A stretch of 64,000 bases of DNA from Botrytis cinerea B05.10 (GCF_000143535.2 NC_037324.1:930001-994000); one strand, 5' to 3'. Positions 43,449 to 54,668 are shown, numbered from the stretch's first letter. Numbers and translations are program-made. The notes: generated by a model from the sequence alone, not told the origin.

Positions 43449-46400
43449 ATGCCGCCAGAATCAAAAAGTACATGCATCTCTTGCACCAACACCACAAGAG
43501 AGTGTCAGAATGTGTTAATGCAAGTCATACTTGCTCTGGAGAATGCATTGGAGGTTTATCGGAAATTGGTACTTTTTGAGAGGAAATCCCATGCGAGATA
43601 TGCGTTGGGACATGATGTGTACGTGGTGGAAGGGCAGTTGAGGAGGGCGTTGCAGAGATTGTATAAGGTTGATGTTGCCGAGGAGGAGGGGAGAGAAATA
43701 TTGAGTAAGTTGGTGGGCGGAGATAGGAGTGAGGGGCTGGAAAACTTGCCTCTTTTTGAGGTGGTTAAGAAAGAAGGGCCGAAGAAGATTGGTGAAATAG
43801 AGGGAAGATTGAAGGGAGAGAGCGGTATGGATTTCCCGATTTTGAAACTCGATGCTGGATTTTCTGATGTCAAGGTTCCGTTTATGGACTCGGCGGTGGA
43901 GGTTAGGAGTCCAGGGTTTTTTGAGGAGGTGCTTTTAGATGATGATGTCATGGCTCTTGCGGAAGAGAGTTGCGAGCAAGAGGAAATTGACACGGAAAAG
44001 TGTATGGAATTAGCACTTGTGCCGACTCATCTCACTCCTCAAATTCCTCACCTGCTTAAAGCTATTCGTGTATGGTTAGAAGAATTCTTCGAATCAAAAG
44101 ACGAATCTATAGGCATTCCAGCATCGATGGTATGTCAACTTTTTGAATTCGAGACGGTTTTCAAACTGGAGAGATTACCCACAACAAGCTGTATATGGAA
44201 TGCCGATTATCAAAGACAACGGAAAGAAGTATGGACAATCACATCGTTCTGGGGACCCAACCAACGATCGAAATGTATATGTACGCCTGAAGAGCCGGGT
44301 GAGAATACTTTGACACATTCAAAGGATCCTTATTGTCCGAAGAATATGCCAGCGAATTTGGATGCTTCGCCAAAGAATTATGAATGGGATTATACGACTC
44401 ATCGATGGACCCTTTCTTTGGGGATTAATTCAAAGACTCGTGGGACAGGATCTCCGCCTCGTCATGTATCTAGCCCAGATGATAATACATCTGATAGCGA
44501 ATCAGATTTTGAAGAAGAGACGGAAGAAAATGTTGCCGAGAGAATTCAAAGAAGCAAAAGAGAAAGAGCGGAAGAAGGAGAAAAAGCTTGGGAAGAAATC
44601 ATGGCTATGACCGGCTTGAAGAAAGTAAAAGAGCATGTGAGGAAACTCAAGGCCAAAGTTGAGAGTTCGATTCGGCAAAATATCGATCTGAAAGAAGAGA
44701 GGTTTGGTGCAGTTTTTATGGGCAATTCGGGGACTGGAAAAACGACCATGGCTAGGATTTATACGAGATATCTATATTCGATGGGAATCATTAAACGGGA
44801 TGATATTCTCATGACAACAGGTACATATCTTTCAGATGGAGGTATTGAAAGAACGAAACGATACGTTGATAAAATAGCTGATGGCGGTGTGATGTTCATC
44901 GACGATGCGATGACTTTAGACGATTATAGCAACGGCACCAAGATTCTCGATTTTCTCTTCCAGGAGATCGATCAGAAGAAAGGATCTGCAGTTTTCATTC
45001 TCGCTGGACACGAAAAAGGAATGCGTAAACTGTTAGGTCATGGCACAAAGAGTGTTACCAGCCTTCTGCCCAATGTCCTCACATTCGACGATTTTACAGA
45101 GCCTGAATTACTCGAGATTCTCAATTCGTGTATCAAAAAGAGATTCGATGGAAAGATGGAGGTTGAGGGTGGTCACGATGGTCTTTATATGCGGGTTGCG
45201 GCGAGGAGAATTAGTAGAACGAGAGGGGGTTCTCAATTTGGTAATGCTAGAGCTGTGGAAAATCTTGTCGCTCAAATCTGGGAGAGACAGTCTGCTAGGT
45301 TGTCTAAGGTTCGACAAGATAGAGCTGTTAAGGCTGCGGAAGAAGAGGCTGCAAAGAAGAAAGAAGACGAAGATAAGGCGGTCGAGGAGAGTACCACTGG
45401 CGAACAAACCATGGGAGACAAGCCGCAAGATGAACCTTTGATAGAAACAAACTCTGAGACAGAACAGAAATCTGAAATTGGAGAGAACACAGGCCAGGAT
45501 GCAAACAATGGAGACAAGACAGATGCAAATACCGATTTAAACGTTGTTGCGAAGGAACTCGCCGGTGTAAGGAAAGATGACCAAATGACTAAGAATGAGG
45601 AGACAAAGGAAGAAACTGGAAAATCGCTGCGCGAGAGATATACTAAAGCTGAGGTATTGAAGATCCCGGCCAGCAACAATCTTGGAAGCGAAACAAAATC
45701 GAAAGAAGAACCTATTGTTGTGATGGTTCCAGAACTAGCGGAACCGCCGGAATCTATAGACGCAAGTTTCATAGAAGAGGTCAAATCAGAAGAGCCAAAG
45801 TCGGACGAAGATACACCCTCGTCTACGAAAGACGAGTCAGTGGTGGACGGGCAGACATCCTCGGAGGAAACATCCCCAACGGACGAAAAAGTCGACAAAG
45901 AACTAGAAACAAAAGACGAAGACCCCTCGAAAGTTGAAACTATGGATGGAAATAAAGCTGAGGAGGAAGAGACCCCCAAGGAGGGCAAGTTGGCTGATGA
46001 AGCACAAGAGTCGACCGACAAAGATTCGGATTCAGGATCAGAAGCCCCAGAAACTCCAAAAATAGATCCAGAGGACCTCTTGTTTACAAAAGAAGACATA
46101 CTCGGTCCAGATCCCTCTGCTGCAATTTTAAATAGCGAGGCTTGGCAAGAACTTCAAAAGCTCATCGGTCTGGAAAAGGTCAAGACTTCTCTACTTACAC
46201 TCCTCGAGCTCGTAAAATCAAATTATCAGCGAGAGCTGGAAGAAAAACCTCTGCATCAATTCACTCTCAATCGCTTATTCTTGGGTCCAGCTGGAACTGG
46301 CAAAACAGTGGTTGCAAAATTGTATGCTAAAATTCTTGGAGAGATCGGCGTTCTTTCAAAGGGCGAAGTGATATTCCGTAACCCAAGTGATTTGATTGGG

Positions 46401-47912
46401 CAATATATTGGAGACTCGGAAGCCAATACTAAAGCTGCGCTTAATGCCGCAAGAGGCAATGTGTTGGTCATTGATGAAGCATACATGATGTACAGTGGGA
46501 ACTCCGATGGCACTGGGAATGAGAGCGATTCATATAGACAAGGAGTCATCGATACGCTAGTTGCAGAAGTGCAAGGAAATCCTGGCGACGACCGATGTGT
46601 TCTGTTATTGGGATACAAGGAGCCAATGATGGAGATGCTTAATCACTCGAATCCTGGGCTGAGTCGAAGATTCCCTATCGAGAGTGCATTTTGCTTCGAA
46701 AACTTCTCGATTGATGAACTTGAGAAAATTCTCCGCTCAAAATTAGAGTTCCTCGTTCTTGAAGCTACAGAAGAAGCCATCAAGGTTGCTATGGATGTAC
46801 TTCAGAAAGCCCGAACCAGGTTAAACTTTGGCAATGGTGGAGAAGTAGAGAATCTGATTGCAACTGCGAGAACCAACTACCAATTAAGAACATCGAAGAC
46901 TCCAGTGGAAGAAAGATCTGGCATATGGGTATTCCAACCAGAGGATTTCGACCCTGAATACGATAGAGGCAGGTCGGCAAATGCAAACCTTCAAAGACTT
47001 TTTGCCGATGTTATTGGGTGCGAGAATATAGTTAAACAGTTGGGACAATACCAAAACGTTTGTAAAGCCATGAAGTCAAGAAACATAGATCCAAGACCGT
47101 ACATCCCGACGAACTTCGTTTTCAAGGGACCACCAGGTAAGATAATATATATAAGCGCCTCATCTTCTCGCGGAATAATTGGTACTAACAACTTTTTTCT
47201 AGGAACTGGCAAGACAACAACGGCACGAAAGTTCGCAAAAGTATATTATGACATGGGATTCCTCTCCGACGAAACAGTCATCGAGTGCTCAGCCAGCGAC
47301 CTTATTGGCAAATACGTTGGACATTCGGGACCAAAAACAGCGAAAGTTCTAGAGAAAGCTCTAGGAAAAGTCTTGTTCATCGACGAGGCCTATCGTCTAG
47401 CACCCCATACCGAAAGCCACAGTTTTACATCCGAAGTCGTATCAGAACTCGTTGACCTCCTTACAAAACCCAAGTTTCACGGAAACTTAATTGTAATTCT
47501 CGCTGGCTACGAGGACGAAATAAACTCTCTACTGTCAGCGAATCCAGGCTTGGCATCACGATTCCCAGATGAAATGAACTTTCCAGCTTTGACGCCTCTT
47601 CATTGTTTGCAGATTTTAGAAATAAAATTAGGGCTTGCGGGAATTACTATTCCGATACTGAAGCAAACTGAACAGAGAGAATATGATCAATTATTGCGAG
47701 TGATGACGTTTTTAACAGCAACGCATAGCTGGGGTAATGCTAGAGATGTGGAGACTTTAGCGAAAGCGATTTGCAGAACTGTGTTTTTGGAGATGGCGGA
47801 AGAAGGAGAGTTGGTTTGCACAGCAGAGAATGCGACTATGGCAATAGAAGTCATGTTGCATGAGAGGAGACAAAGGGCGTATACGGCACTGCCGCCCCCT
47901 AGATATGAATAG
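43449..47912 (+). CDS. Triple-domain AAA+ ATPase, CbbX/SpoVK-like
   Basis: Two exons, 43449-47136 and 47203-47912, give 1465 aa. The 66-nt intron (GTAAGA donor, TACTAAC branch, TTCTAG acceptor) is stop-free and a multiple of three; it lies inside the third P-loop, so it must be removed to form GPPGTGKTT. Three CbbX/SpoVK-type modules follow an N-terminal region of about 390 residues: Walker A GNSGTGKTT (about 423), GPAGTGKTV (about 945) and GPPGTGKTT (about 1226). Walker B is FIDDA in module 1 but VIDEA and FIDEA in modules 2 and 3. A very acidic Glu/Lys/Thr-rich linker (about 620-880) separates modules 1 and 2. The N-terminal part has an isolated Cys set (CISCTN). In fungi such proteins are of unknown function; bacterial CbbX remodels Rubisco. 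Confidence 0.88.
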   Translation: MPPESKSTCISCTNTTRECQNVLMQVILALENALEVYRKLVLFERKSHARYALGHDVYVVEGQLRRALQRLYKVDVAEEEGREILSKLVGGDRSEGLENLPLFEVVKKEGPKKIGEIEGRLKGESGMDFPILKLDAGFSDVKVPFMDSAVEVRSPGFFEEVLLDDDVMALAEESCEQEEIDTEKCMELALVPTHLTPQIPHLLKAIRVWLEEFFESKDESIGIPASMVCQLFEFETVFKLERLPTTSCIWNADYQRQRKEVWTITSFWGPNQRSKCICTPEEPGENTLTHSKDPYCPKNMPANLDASPKNYEWDYTTHRWTLSLGINSKTRGTGSPPRHVSSPDDNTSDSESDFEEETEENVAERIQRSKRERAEEGEKAWEEIMAMTGLKKVKEHVRKLKAKVESSIRQNIDLKEERFGAVFMGNSGTGKTTMARIYTRYLYSMGIIKRDDILMTTGTYLSDGGIERTKRYVDKIADGGVMFIDDAMTLDDYSNGTKILDFLFQEIDQKKGSAVFILAGHEKGMRKLLGHGTKSVTSLLPNVLTFDDFTEPELLEILNSCIKKRFDGKMEVEGGHDGLYMRVAARRISRTRGGSQFGNARAVENLVAQIWERQSARLSKVRQDRAVKAAEEEAAKKKEDEDKAVEESTTGEQTMGDKPQDEPLIETNSETEQKSEIGENTGQDANNGDKTDANTDLNVVAKELAGVRKDDQMTKNEETKEETGKSLRERYTKAEVLKIPASNNLGSETKSKEEPIVVMVPELAEPPESIDASFIEEVKSEEPKSDEDTPSSTKDESVVDGQTSSEETSPTDEKVDKELETKDEDPSKVETMDGNKAEEEETPKEGKLADEAQESTDKDSDSGSEAPETPKIDPEDLLFTKEDILGPDPSAAILNSEAWQELQKLIGLEKVKTSLLTLLELVKSNYQRELEEKPLHQFTLNRLFLGPAGTGKTVVAKLYAKILGEIGVLSKGEVIFRNPSDLIGQYIGDSEANTKAALNAARGNVLVIDEAYMMYSGNSDGTGNESDSYRQGVIDTLVAEVQGNPGDDRCVLLLGYKEPMMEMLNHSNPGLSRRFPIESAFCFENFSIDELEKILRSKLEFLVLEATEEAIKVAMDVLQKARTRLNFGNGGEVENLIATARTNYQLRTSKTPVEERSGIWVFQPEDFDPEYDRGRSANANLQRLFADVIGCENIVKQLGQYQNVCKAMKSRNIDPRPYIPTNFVFKGPPGKIIYISASSSRGIIGTNNFFLGTGKTTTARKFAKVYYDMGFLSDETVIECSASDLIGKYVGHSGPKTAKVLEKALGKVLFIDEAYRLAPHTESHSFTSEVVSELVDLLTKPKFHGNLIVILAGYEDEINSLLSANPGLASRFPDEMNFPALTPLHCLQILEIKLGLAGITIPILKQTEQREYDQLLRVMTFLTATHSWGNARDVETLAKAICRTVFLEMAEEGELVCTAENATMAIEVMLHERRQRAYTALPPPRYE

Positions 47913-48612
47913 AAATGGGAATTGGAAACAGGAAAGTAGGGGAACGGAAAAACTGAGTCTGGGGGTATGAATCCACGGATTCAACCTTTGGTGATAAATA
48001 GATCACTGATGAATTTAATGAATATGACTTTAACCATACCTGTTTTAAGCGATAGATTCACAGGATGTCTTAATTGCTGTATTCGGGAATAACCGAGAAA
48101 ATGTGCAGACTATCAGTTCTCGGCTAGCGAAACTTTCAGTGTTGGGGGGCTCTATAGCTATCTTGGAAGACCTCTTGCATGGGTAGAGATGCGTCTCGCA
48201 GTCACTAGACTTTTGTGGACATTTGACTCTTCAGTTGATGCGGAGGACAAAGTAGATTTTGATGAACTTCCGGTGATAATATTCATCCAAAAAGCACCTG
48301 TGAACTTGAGAGCCAAGATCAGACCTGGTATCTAGCAGCGGTTTCATAGAAAGTGATGGGTAAAATTCATGCAATAGGATTGGCCAACGAAGTCGCGACA
48401 GGGTTCTAGGCGTCAACGCGGTGACTACTGCACGTGCCTGGTAGAGGCACAGCTCAGCTGTATTATGGGAATACTCCGATTCAATAATTATAAAACCAAC
48501 AGAACTCTCAGTAAATAAACTTTGTGTCTATAATCATCTTTCTAGAGTCCTGCCGAAGAATCTTTCCAGGCTGATTGTGCATTTGTATCAATTTGTGTGA
48601 CTTGAGCCCATA
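47913..48612. other. Intergenic
   Basis: 700 bp between the AAA+ and regulator genes, which have the same direction. It would hold the regulator's promoter; nothing specific was recognised. Confidence 0.5.
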
Positions 48613-50599
48613 ATGCCACGAGGCACGAGCAAGAGTAAGAGTAGTGGAATGGCAACTGTCCCCTTGAAACGAAAGGACAAACGAACCAGAGCCTATTTCC
48701 CCAAGGTAAATTATCATTGATTCCTCAAAGCAATTTCACATTGACAAATATGATAATTTTAGACAAGAACTGGTTGTTGGACTTGCAGGTTCGTGTACTA
48801 AATTTCCGAAACCTTATTTCAACCATCAAGGTCACGTGGATTGCCAAGATTAACCACAATCTCAGAAAACGTCGAGTCAAATGTGACGAGAAAAAGCCAG
48901 ATTGTTCAAGGTGTGAGGCCTCGGGCTTCAAATGTGATGGATACTCTGTAGAATCATTTTCACAGGCTCATAAGCGCGCGATTGTTGTTGAGAAATCACA
49001 GCCAAAGAGAAAATCTAGTGCAACTCATCGTGCTATACTACCCTCGAAAGGTCTGATACTTCCAACGAGCAATTCATAGCTACTTCATGTTGGAGAGTCA
49101 TTTGTCGAGTTACTGATGTGAAAGTAGCCCCCAAAGCAGCTCGTATAAACATACGAGTCCTGCGACCAAGGAGTCCCATTTTCGAGACCGAACAAGAATA
49201 CCGGCTATTTTGTTTTTTCGCGGAAAACACTACACGAAGGCTATGCGGATTCTTCGAATTGAAACTATGGAGTCATCTGATGTTGCAAGCTGGCGAACAA
49301 GAACAGCCAATTCGGCACGCTATGAGTGCTATAGGAGCTCTTGATCTAATATTGCAAATAAAAGAGCAAAAATCATACTCGCCAATTGCAAGGTCAATAA
49401 TAGAAGACCATCATATTTTTGCTATCAAACAGTATGATAAAGCAGTGAGGTTGATGAAGGCAGATATCACCGAACGAGGCCATTCATTAAGAACAGCTTT
49501 ACTATTTTGCTTGCTCATTGTATGCTTCGAGAATCTCTATGGGGCACAACAATCCGCCACTCTACACATCATAGCTGGGATTCGTTTAATAGAAGCATAT
49601 CATCACGATCATACATCTGGTAGCGATATCCCCCAACTGAAAAAGTCTGAAAAGCCTGATGCTCCGGTAGATTCTGTTACTTTCGGTATATCTTCTCCAG
49701 TGCCAAGCGACGTAGAAGATGAGATCTATCAGGCCTTCGGCTTACTAGAGATCGCTTCATTGAGCTTCAATGTGGAAGGTCGGGGCATGGCTTATCACAT
49801 GTTAGCTAAGGATTCTGGATCCTTGTGTGTAAAGAATATGCCTTCGCGTTTTGCATCTCTCCCGGAAGCAAAGGCCTATTGGGATCTCATCATGCGTCGT
49901 CTTTTGCATCTTTTGCCCACACTAAATACCGCACAAGCAACAATGCGCGGCTACGAGGATAATAACGAGACAGCTATTATAGCGAAGCCTTCTTCAACTG
50001 TGATTGAAGAGAAAGAAAGGTATCTTGCCGAATTAATTTCTTGGCACGAGGCATTTACACCAGTGTTCCAAAAATGCCTTCTCTTCCCGAGCAGTAAAGA
50101 TTTTGCAGGTGCCACGATCCTAAAAATGCGCTGGATTCTTTGTCGCATTGCCATAAACTCCGCATTGATCCCGTCGCAAGTCGCTCTTGATCAGTACTTG
50201 GAAGATTTCCGTGAAGTTCTTAATTCAGCAAAAGGATTAATGTCTCATCCAGCATGGACAGGAAAATTCACATTTGATTCTGGAATCATCGGTCAGATTT
50301 ATGTTGTTGCACTCAAATGTCGAAACTATCCGATTCGATCGGAAGCGATTTCATTGTTGTTGTCGGAGTCATGGCGCGAGGGAGTATGGGATAGTGCTGT
50401 GGCTGGCAATGTTGCTAGAGCAGTTGTGGGCTTGGAAGAGGAAGGTCGAGAAGCTGGGTTCATACCTGAGAGGAAGAGAGTGTATCAGACCTCTATGCGA
50501 TTCGATCTACAAAAACGGACTGGAACAGTGAAATGCTTTAGGAACTCCAGTAACCCGTCCGAAAGAGGGTCTCCTATCACGAAGAGCATCAAGTGGTAA
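48613..50599 (+). CDS. Zn2Cys6 transcription factor
   Basis: Four exons, 48613-48705, 48763-48788, 48866-49050 and 49125-50599, give 592 aa. The binuclear cluster is complete only after splicing: TRTGCWTCRKRRVKCDEKKP followed by DCSRCEASGFKC, cysteines at 36, 39, 46, 53, 56 and 63 (CX2CX6CX6CX2CX6C). A basic KPKRKS-like linker follows, then a fungal-specific regulatory domain (GEQEQPIRHAMSAIGALDLI, LLFCLLIVCFENLYGAQQSA) of the DUF3468 type. It regulates RNA polymerase II genes as a nuclear protein; targets are unknown. Exon 2 is 26 nt. Intron 3 uses a weak GTCTGA donor, so its exact edge is the least certain. Confidence 0.85.
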
Positions 50600-51376
50600 A
50601 TCCATGATGAATGGAGATCATCTCTACAAACTATCTGTTTGCTTGAGGCTTACGTGAAAACAAAAACCAAAAGGGTACCCGCCAATAACATAATGGATGC
50701 TCAATCCGGAGTTGAGTTGGACTTTAGACCTTTAATTATGCGCCAATAAAACTGAGTACCCATTCAAGATACAGTATATGACCCGCATGAGGGCGATGAT
50801 GATGGAAAGCGCTACGAGTCGGCTCCAGAAATTAGCCGACCCCATAGATATAATTCTAAATATGGCAAAAATTCTCGAATTGCCCTTTTTTATGGGAACT
50901 GTATTTTATATTGCCTTCTCACCCAAGAATAGTCTAAGAATCACTAGTTGTGGAAGCCCTTTGTTATAATTTCATGTTGATATGTTGAAGTTTGGCTATA
51001 GGTGGCTACCTGGATGCTACACATGTTGAAGAAAGAACAAGTAATAACCATGTTATATATTTTCATGTTTTGTTTCTAATGTTTATTTTGTTCATTGCAA
51101 TGCAAATTCAAACCTGATAATGAGACAAGTGAATTATAAGATAAATGGAGGACAATCACGTGTGGGGATTATGTTTTCGGCGTCTTTCTGATCGAGACCA
51201 CAACAAACCGAAGAAACTCTATTCACACAGGAAACCCCAATCAAACCACAACCACAACCTCGAAGAAAAGGTTCATCAAAATCTCTTCCAACTAAGATAA
51301 ATTGAGTTCTGATATTGAGTAGATTCCAATGGTCTAGTGCAAGTACAAAAAACATATCAAGTTTCTACAAACCATT
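50600..51376. other. Intergenic
   Basis: 777 bp, AT-rich, between the regulator and BTB-4. No element was recognised; the 63-codon ORF at 50778 was not accepted. Confidence 0.5.
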
Positions 51377-52792
51377 ATGGACCTTCCAAAAACAACAAAT
51401 CAACCCTTGGCCGAGAATCAATCCTCCTCCGAGTCACTATTTATGAATACCATAACCAAGCAAGCACACCCGCTTTTTATCTCCCAGTAAGTTTGATATG
51501 CCATGCCATTCAACATAACAATTTTGACTATTCACAGGTTATACACTACTGGAAAATACACAGACCTTGTTGTCAAATGTCAAGGCAAAGAGTTCAAAGT
51601 TCATCGAGCAATCGTTTGTTCTCAATCAAAGCCTCTTGCTGCAGCTCTAGATAATGGATTCAAGGTAATGTAATTGCAAAGTGATGATGAGTGGCTTGTT
51701 CCTGCTAACACCAAGGGTTAGGAAGCTACTGATGGTGTATTCGATTTCGAGGATGACGAACCAGAGATTGTGGAGTACATGATCAAATTTCTTTACGATG
51801 GTATCTACTCGGTATCCAAACGGCAGAAACATCCTGATACTGCGACATGGGGAGGAAGCGCAAATTATGTCATGCCAGATGGAACATCTCGCACTGGAGA
51901 TTCAGCATCGGAACCCGACCCATCATTTTACTTTACTTCGCCAGCCTTCCGCGCTCCAGCAAATAGTTCTACAAGTGGACTTGGCCAACTCTTTGGATCA
52001 GCTAGCCCGGCTGCGCGAAATTTGTTTCCAAGCTCAAATGGCGCCTCCATTTTTGGACCTCCACAAGCACCAAGAGATAGTGGACGCCACATGTTCAGCT
52101 ATGTACCCCAACCTGATAAAAAACCATCACTATTCAGCCTTTATCGCGACGTCGCTTCTCATGCTACAGCTGCACCCACACCTGAAAACTTGTTTGGCTC
52201 GATTTCTCCAACTCATACTTATGCAACCACTCCTAGGCCAACACAAAACTTGTTTAATCCCATTGTTCCTGCCAATACCCCTACAGCTTCGACAGTATTC
52301 TCAACACAAAATTTGCTCTGTGGATTCACAGGAAATGCCTCGGGCAACATTATTGAGACAGCAAAAACTCCTATCCAATTATCAAAAGGCAAATTCAACT
52401 GGTCAGGTTCTGCTAGTCTCATTGGCGGGGGCGCAACTTTCAATAAATCTTCCGAAGAAATCGAGCTTCAGGCAGAGGATATGGTCAAGCATGCAAAAGT
52501 CTATATCATTGCAGAGAAATTTGATATCCAACCATTAAAGACACTTGCTCGTCAAAAATACTCTTCTGTCGCAAATAATTACTGGAATTCTTGTTGCTTT
52601 GTTCAAAGTATAGAACTTATTTTCGATGGCACGCCTGATATCTCTGAAGGCGATAGTCTTCGAAAGGCTGTTCTGGAAGTTGCTAGTAGGTATATGAAAC
52701 AACTTCTAGTGAGAGAAGATTTCGCTCAAATGTGCCAGGAGAGAGGTGATATCGGTTTCTCAATTCTTCAGTGGTCTTCGTGGTCGATGTAA
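51377..52792 (+). CDS. BTB/POZ protein with long NLF-rich insert (BTB-4)
   Basis: Three exons, 51377-51486, 51538-51664 and 51722-52792, give 435 aa. The BTB first half is typical: LYTTGKYTDLVVKCQGKEFK, VHRAIVCSQSKPLAAALDNG, FDFEDDEPEIVEYMIKFLYD. The second half (HAKVYIIAEKFDIQPLKTLA, then RQKYSSVANNYW) comes only after an insert of about 220 residues. The insert is Ser/Pro/Ala/Thr-rich and repeats a short motif: GQLFGSASP, RNLFPSSN, SIFGPP, ENLFGSISP, QNLFNP, QNLLCGF. Other fungal BTB proteins have a loop here, but seldom this long. The look is that of an FG-nucleoporin-like or binding-motif array. The C-terminal helices (EGDSLRKAVLEVASRYMKQL) are standard. Confidence 0.85.
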
Positions 52793-53403
52793 AAATTCCA
52801 AGGGATGCTATATGGAATGATTTTATGATACTGTAGGCTGATGAAGCTTTAAGTGGGAGAATGTTCTGGCAATTATGAAAGATACGACTTTATTTTGAGT
52901 TTTCTAATGATAGTAATGACCCATGCGAATGAGCTATACAGCTTATGGAATGTAGGACAGCCTACAGGTTTTCAATGTACAATAAAGGGTGTGTACACTC
53001 ACGAGAAGAGTTTAGAAGTTGAATACAAAAAAGAATTCTCCAATACAGACCCATATTTATCTTAAAGATTGATCAAATGATTCAATGCAGATTAGATAAC
53101 GAGACAGTATATTATGAATTCTAGAATCTGAAAGAGTAAAGGCCTTTCATGAATTTGTGCACTCACTATCAATGGCAAATGTTGAAGCCAACATACAATT
53201 GAACGCTTGCTTGAGTTGCAATTTTTCAAGAACAGGAGGTTGAATTGGAAGAAGAAAGCTTGAGGCTCCCAAACAGCTTTGATGAAATTCATAAAGAGTG
53301 AGCTTTCTGGAACGATTGAATCCATTTATTGATGTGAATATAAACATGAGTTCCTGTCACCGCCATCAAATCTTGGTGTGATAGTTCTTCTGTACAAGCA
53401 GCC
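52793..53403. other. Intergenic
   Basis: 611 bp between BTB-4 and BTB-5 (same direction). It is AT-rich and shows no gene. Confidence 0.5.
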
Positions 53404-54231
53404 ATGAATCAACACCAGGTAGCAAATGCTGAAGCCCAGCGTGGGTAAGTCAACCCGTGTGATCTTGTCTACCTCAACTAACCTGTAAGAATTCACCACT
53501 CAGGAGAATACCATGATATCGAATTGAAGTGCAAAGACAACATTCTCGTTGCACACAGTGCAATATTGTTACCTCGCTCCACGATTCTCGCAAATAGAGA
53601 AGATGAGAGATGGAGCATCACTGAAACGAATCTAAGACAGTTTGATATGTCAGATCAGGATTCAGTCATCGTCAACGCAGCACTTTCGTACATCTATACT
53701 TCTGAATACAATGATGATCCTGTTGGTACCCGTTCAAATACGAACATGCCTTCTTACGTACCTGCCATGCCTCGTCAGTCACAGGATTCCTTCCCAGCTG
53801 CTAGAAACCTGGACGACTCACGACTGCTCTTCAACACGGAAATGTACATCTTCGCCTGCAAATACAAGATCGGCAAGCTGGACTGCCTAGCCGCAGAAAA
53901 ATTTTATCATGTCGCGCATCTTCCTTCGTCACCTTTGCTCTACTCTAAGGCAGATGTATTGGATAAGAGACCTGCTTTTGTTGCAGCCGCATCTCTTTTC
54001 TGTGACAACATGTCGGATCTTTTCGACAGGAAGAGCGATGAGTTATGGAAGACTATGAAAATAGTATCATTCACGAACTACATGGGTTTGAAGGACACGA
54101 GATGGGAAGACAGGGAGGCGAAGTCTCCGAAGAGGATTTTCTGGGAAAGGGAGGATTTCATGATGGAGTTGTTAGAGGCGGGATGGCATCTGTATCACGA
54201 CCTTTCAATCGGCCTGAGAAACTCGGGGTAA
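53404..54231 (+). CDS. Diverged BTB/POZ-like protein (BTB-5)
   Basis: Two exons, 53404-53444 and 53490-54231 (donor GTAAGT), give 260 aa. The fold is recognisable but diverged: GEYHDIELKCKDNILVAHSA, ILLPRSTILANREDERW, FDMSDQDSVIVNAALSYIYT, then MYIFACKYKIGKLDCLAAEK. The intron that the other BTB genes share after the 'GF' element is missing here. The end contains MGLKDTRWEDREAKSPKRIF and EDFMMELLEAGWHLY. It lies 611 bp after BTB-4 on the same strand, suggesting an old tandem duplication, although the two proteins are not close. Confidence 0.75.
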
Positions 54232-54668
54232 CTTGCTAGAAGTAATGGCTGTAAACATTCATCTTCATCAATAGAGAGCCGAAGTCACTTGCGATACGGA
54301 TGATTATGACCTCGTCAATCACATTGGGATTTATGAATTACAGCAGAAATGAAGAGAGTTCGCTTAGCCTCATCGTCCAACAATTGTAATCTTTGCAGCC
54401 TTCATACTTTGTTCCTCAACGAAATAAGCGCTTGCTGTGAATTACCGCTCAGTTGACAAATCCATTAAAGTGTAATTTCAATCAGCTAAGAATGTAAATT
54501 TCGCCTTTCGTTTTCAGTATGGATACCCGTCCTTCATTCGGATTTTGGAAATATCAAATTCAAGGGAAACAATAGAAACTTTCTGTGCTCTGGTAATATG
54601 ACAATAATGTACAAGTGCTATCTTGTTTTATGAAGTCAATGCATGATATTTCGCCCCTCTCGAGCCAT
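54232..54668. other. Intergenic, convergent 3' flanks
   Basis: 437 bp between convergent stops; nothing recognisable. Confidence 0.5.

Noticed and set aside
45272..46099. Minus-strand open frame of 275 codons, Ser/Val-rich
   Set aside because: It is the antisense of the acidic Glu/Lys/Thr-rich linker of the AAA+ gene; low-complexity coding sequence often leaves the opposite strand open.
51798..52538. Plus-strand alternative frame of 246 codons in BTB-4
   Set aside because: It overlaps the NLF-rich insert in another frame; the BTB frame continues through with conserved sequence on both sides, so this is a by-product of composition.
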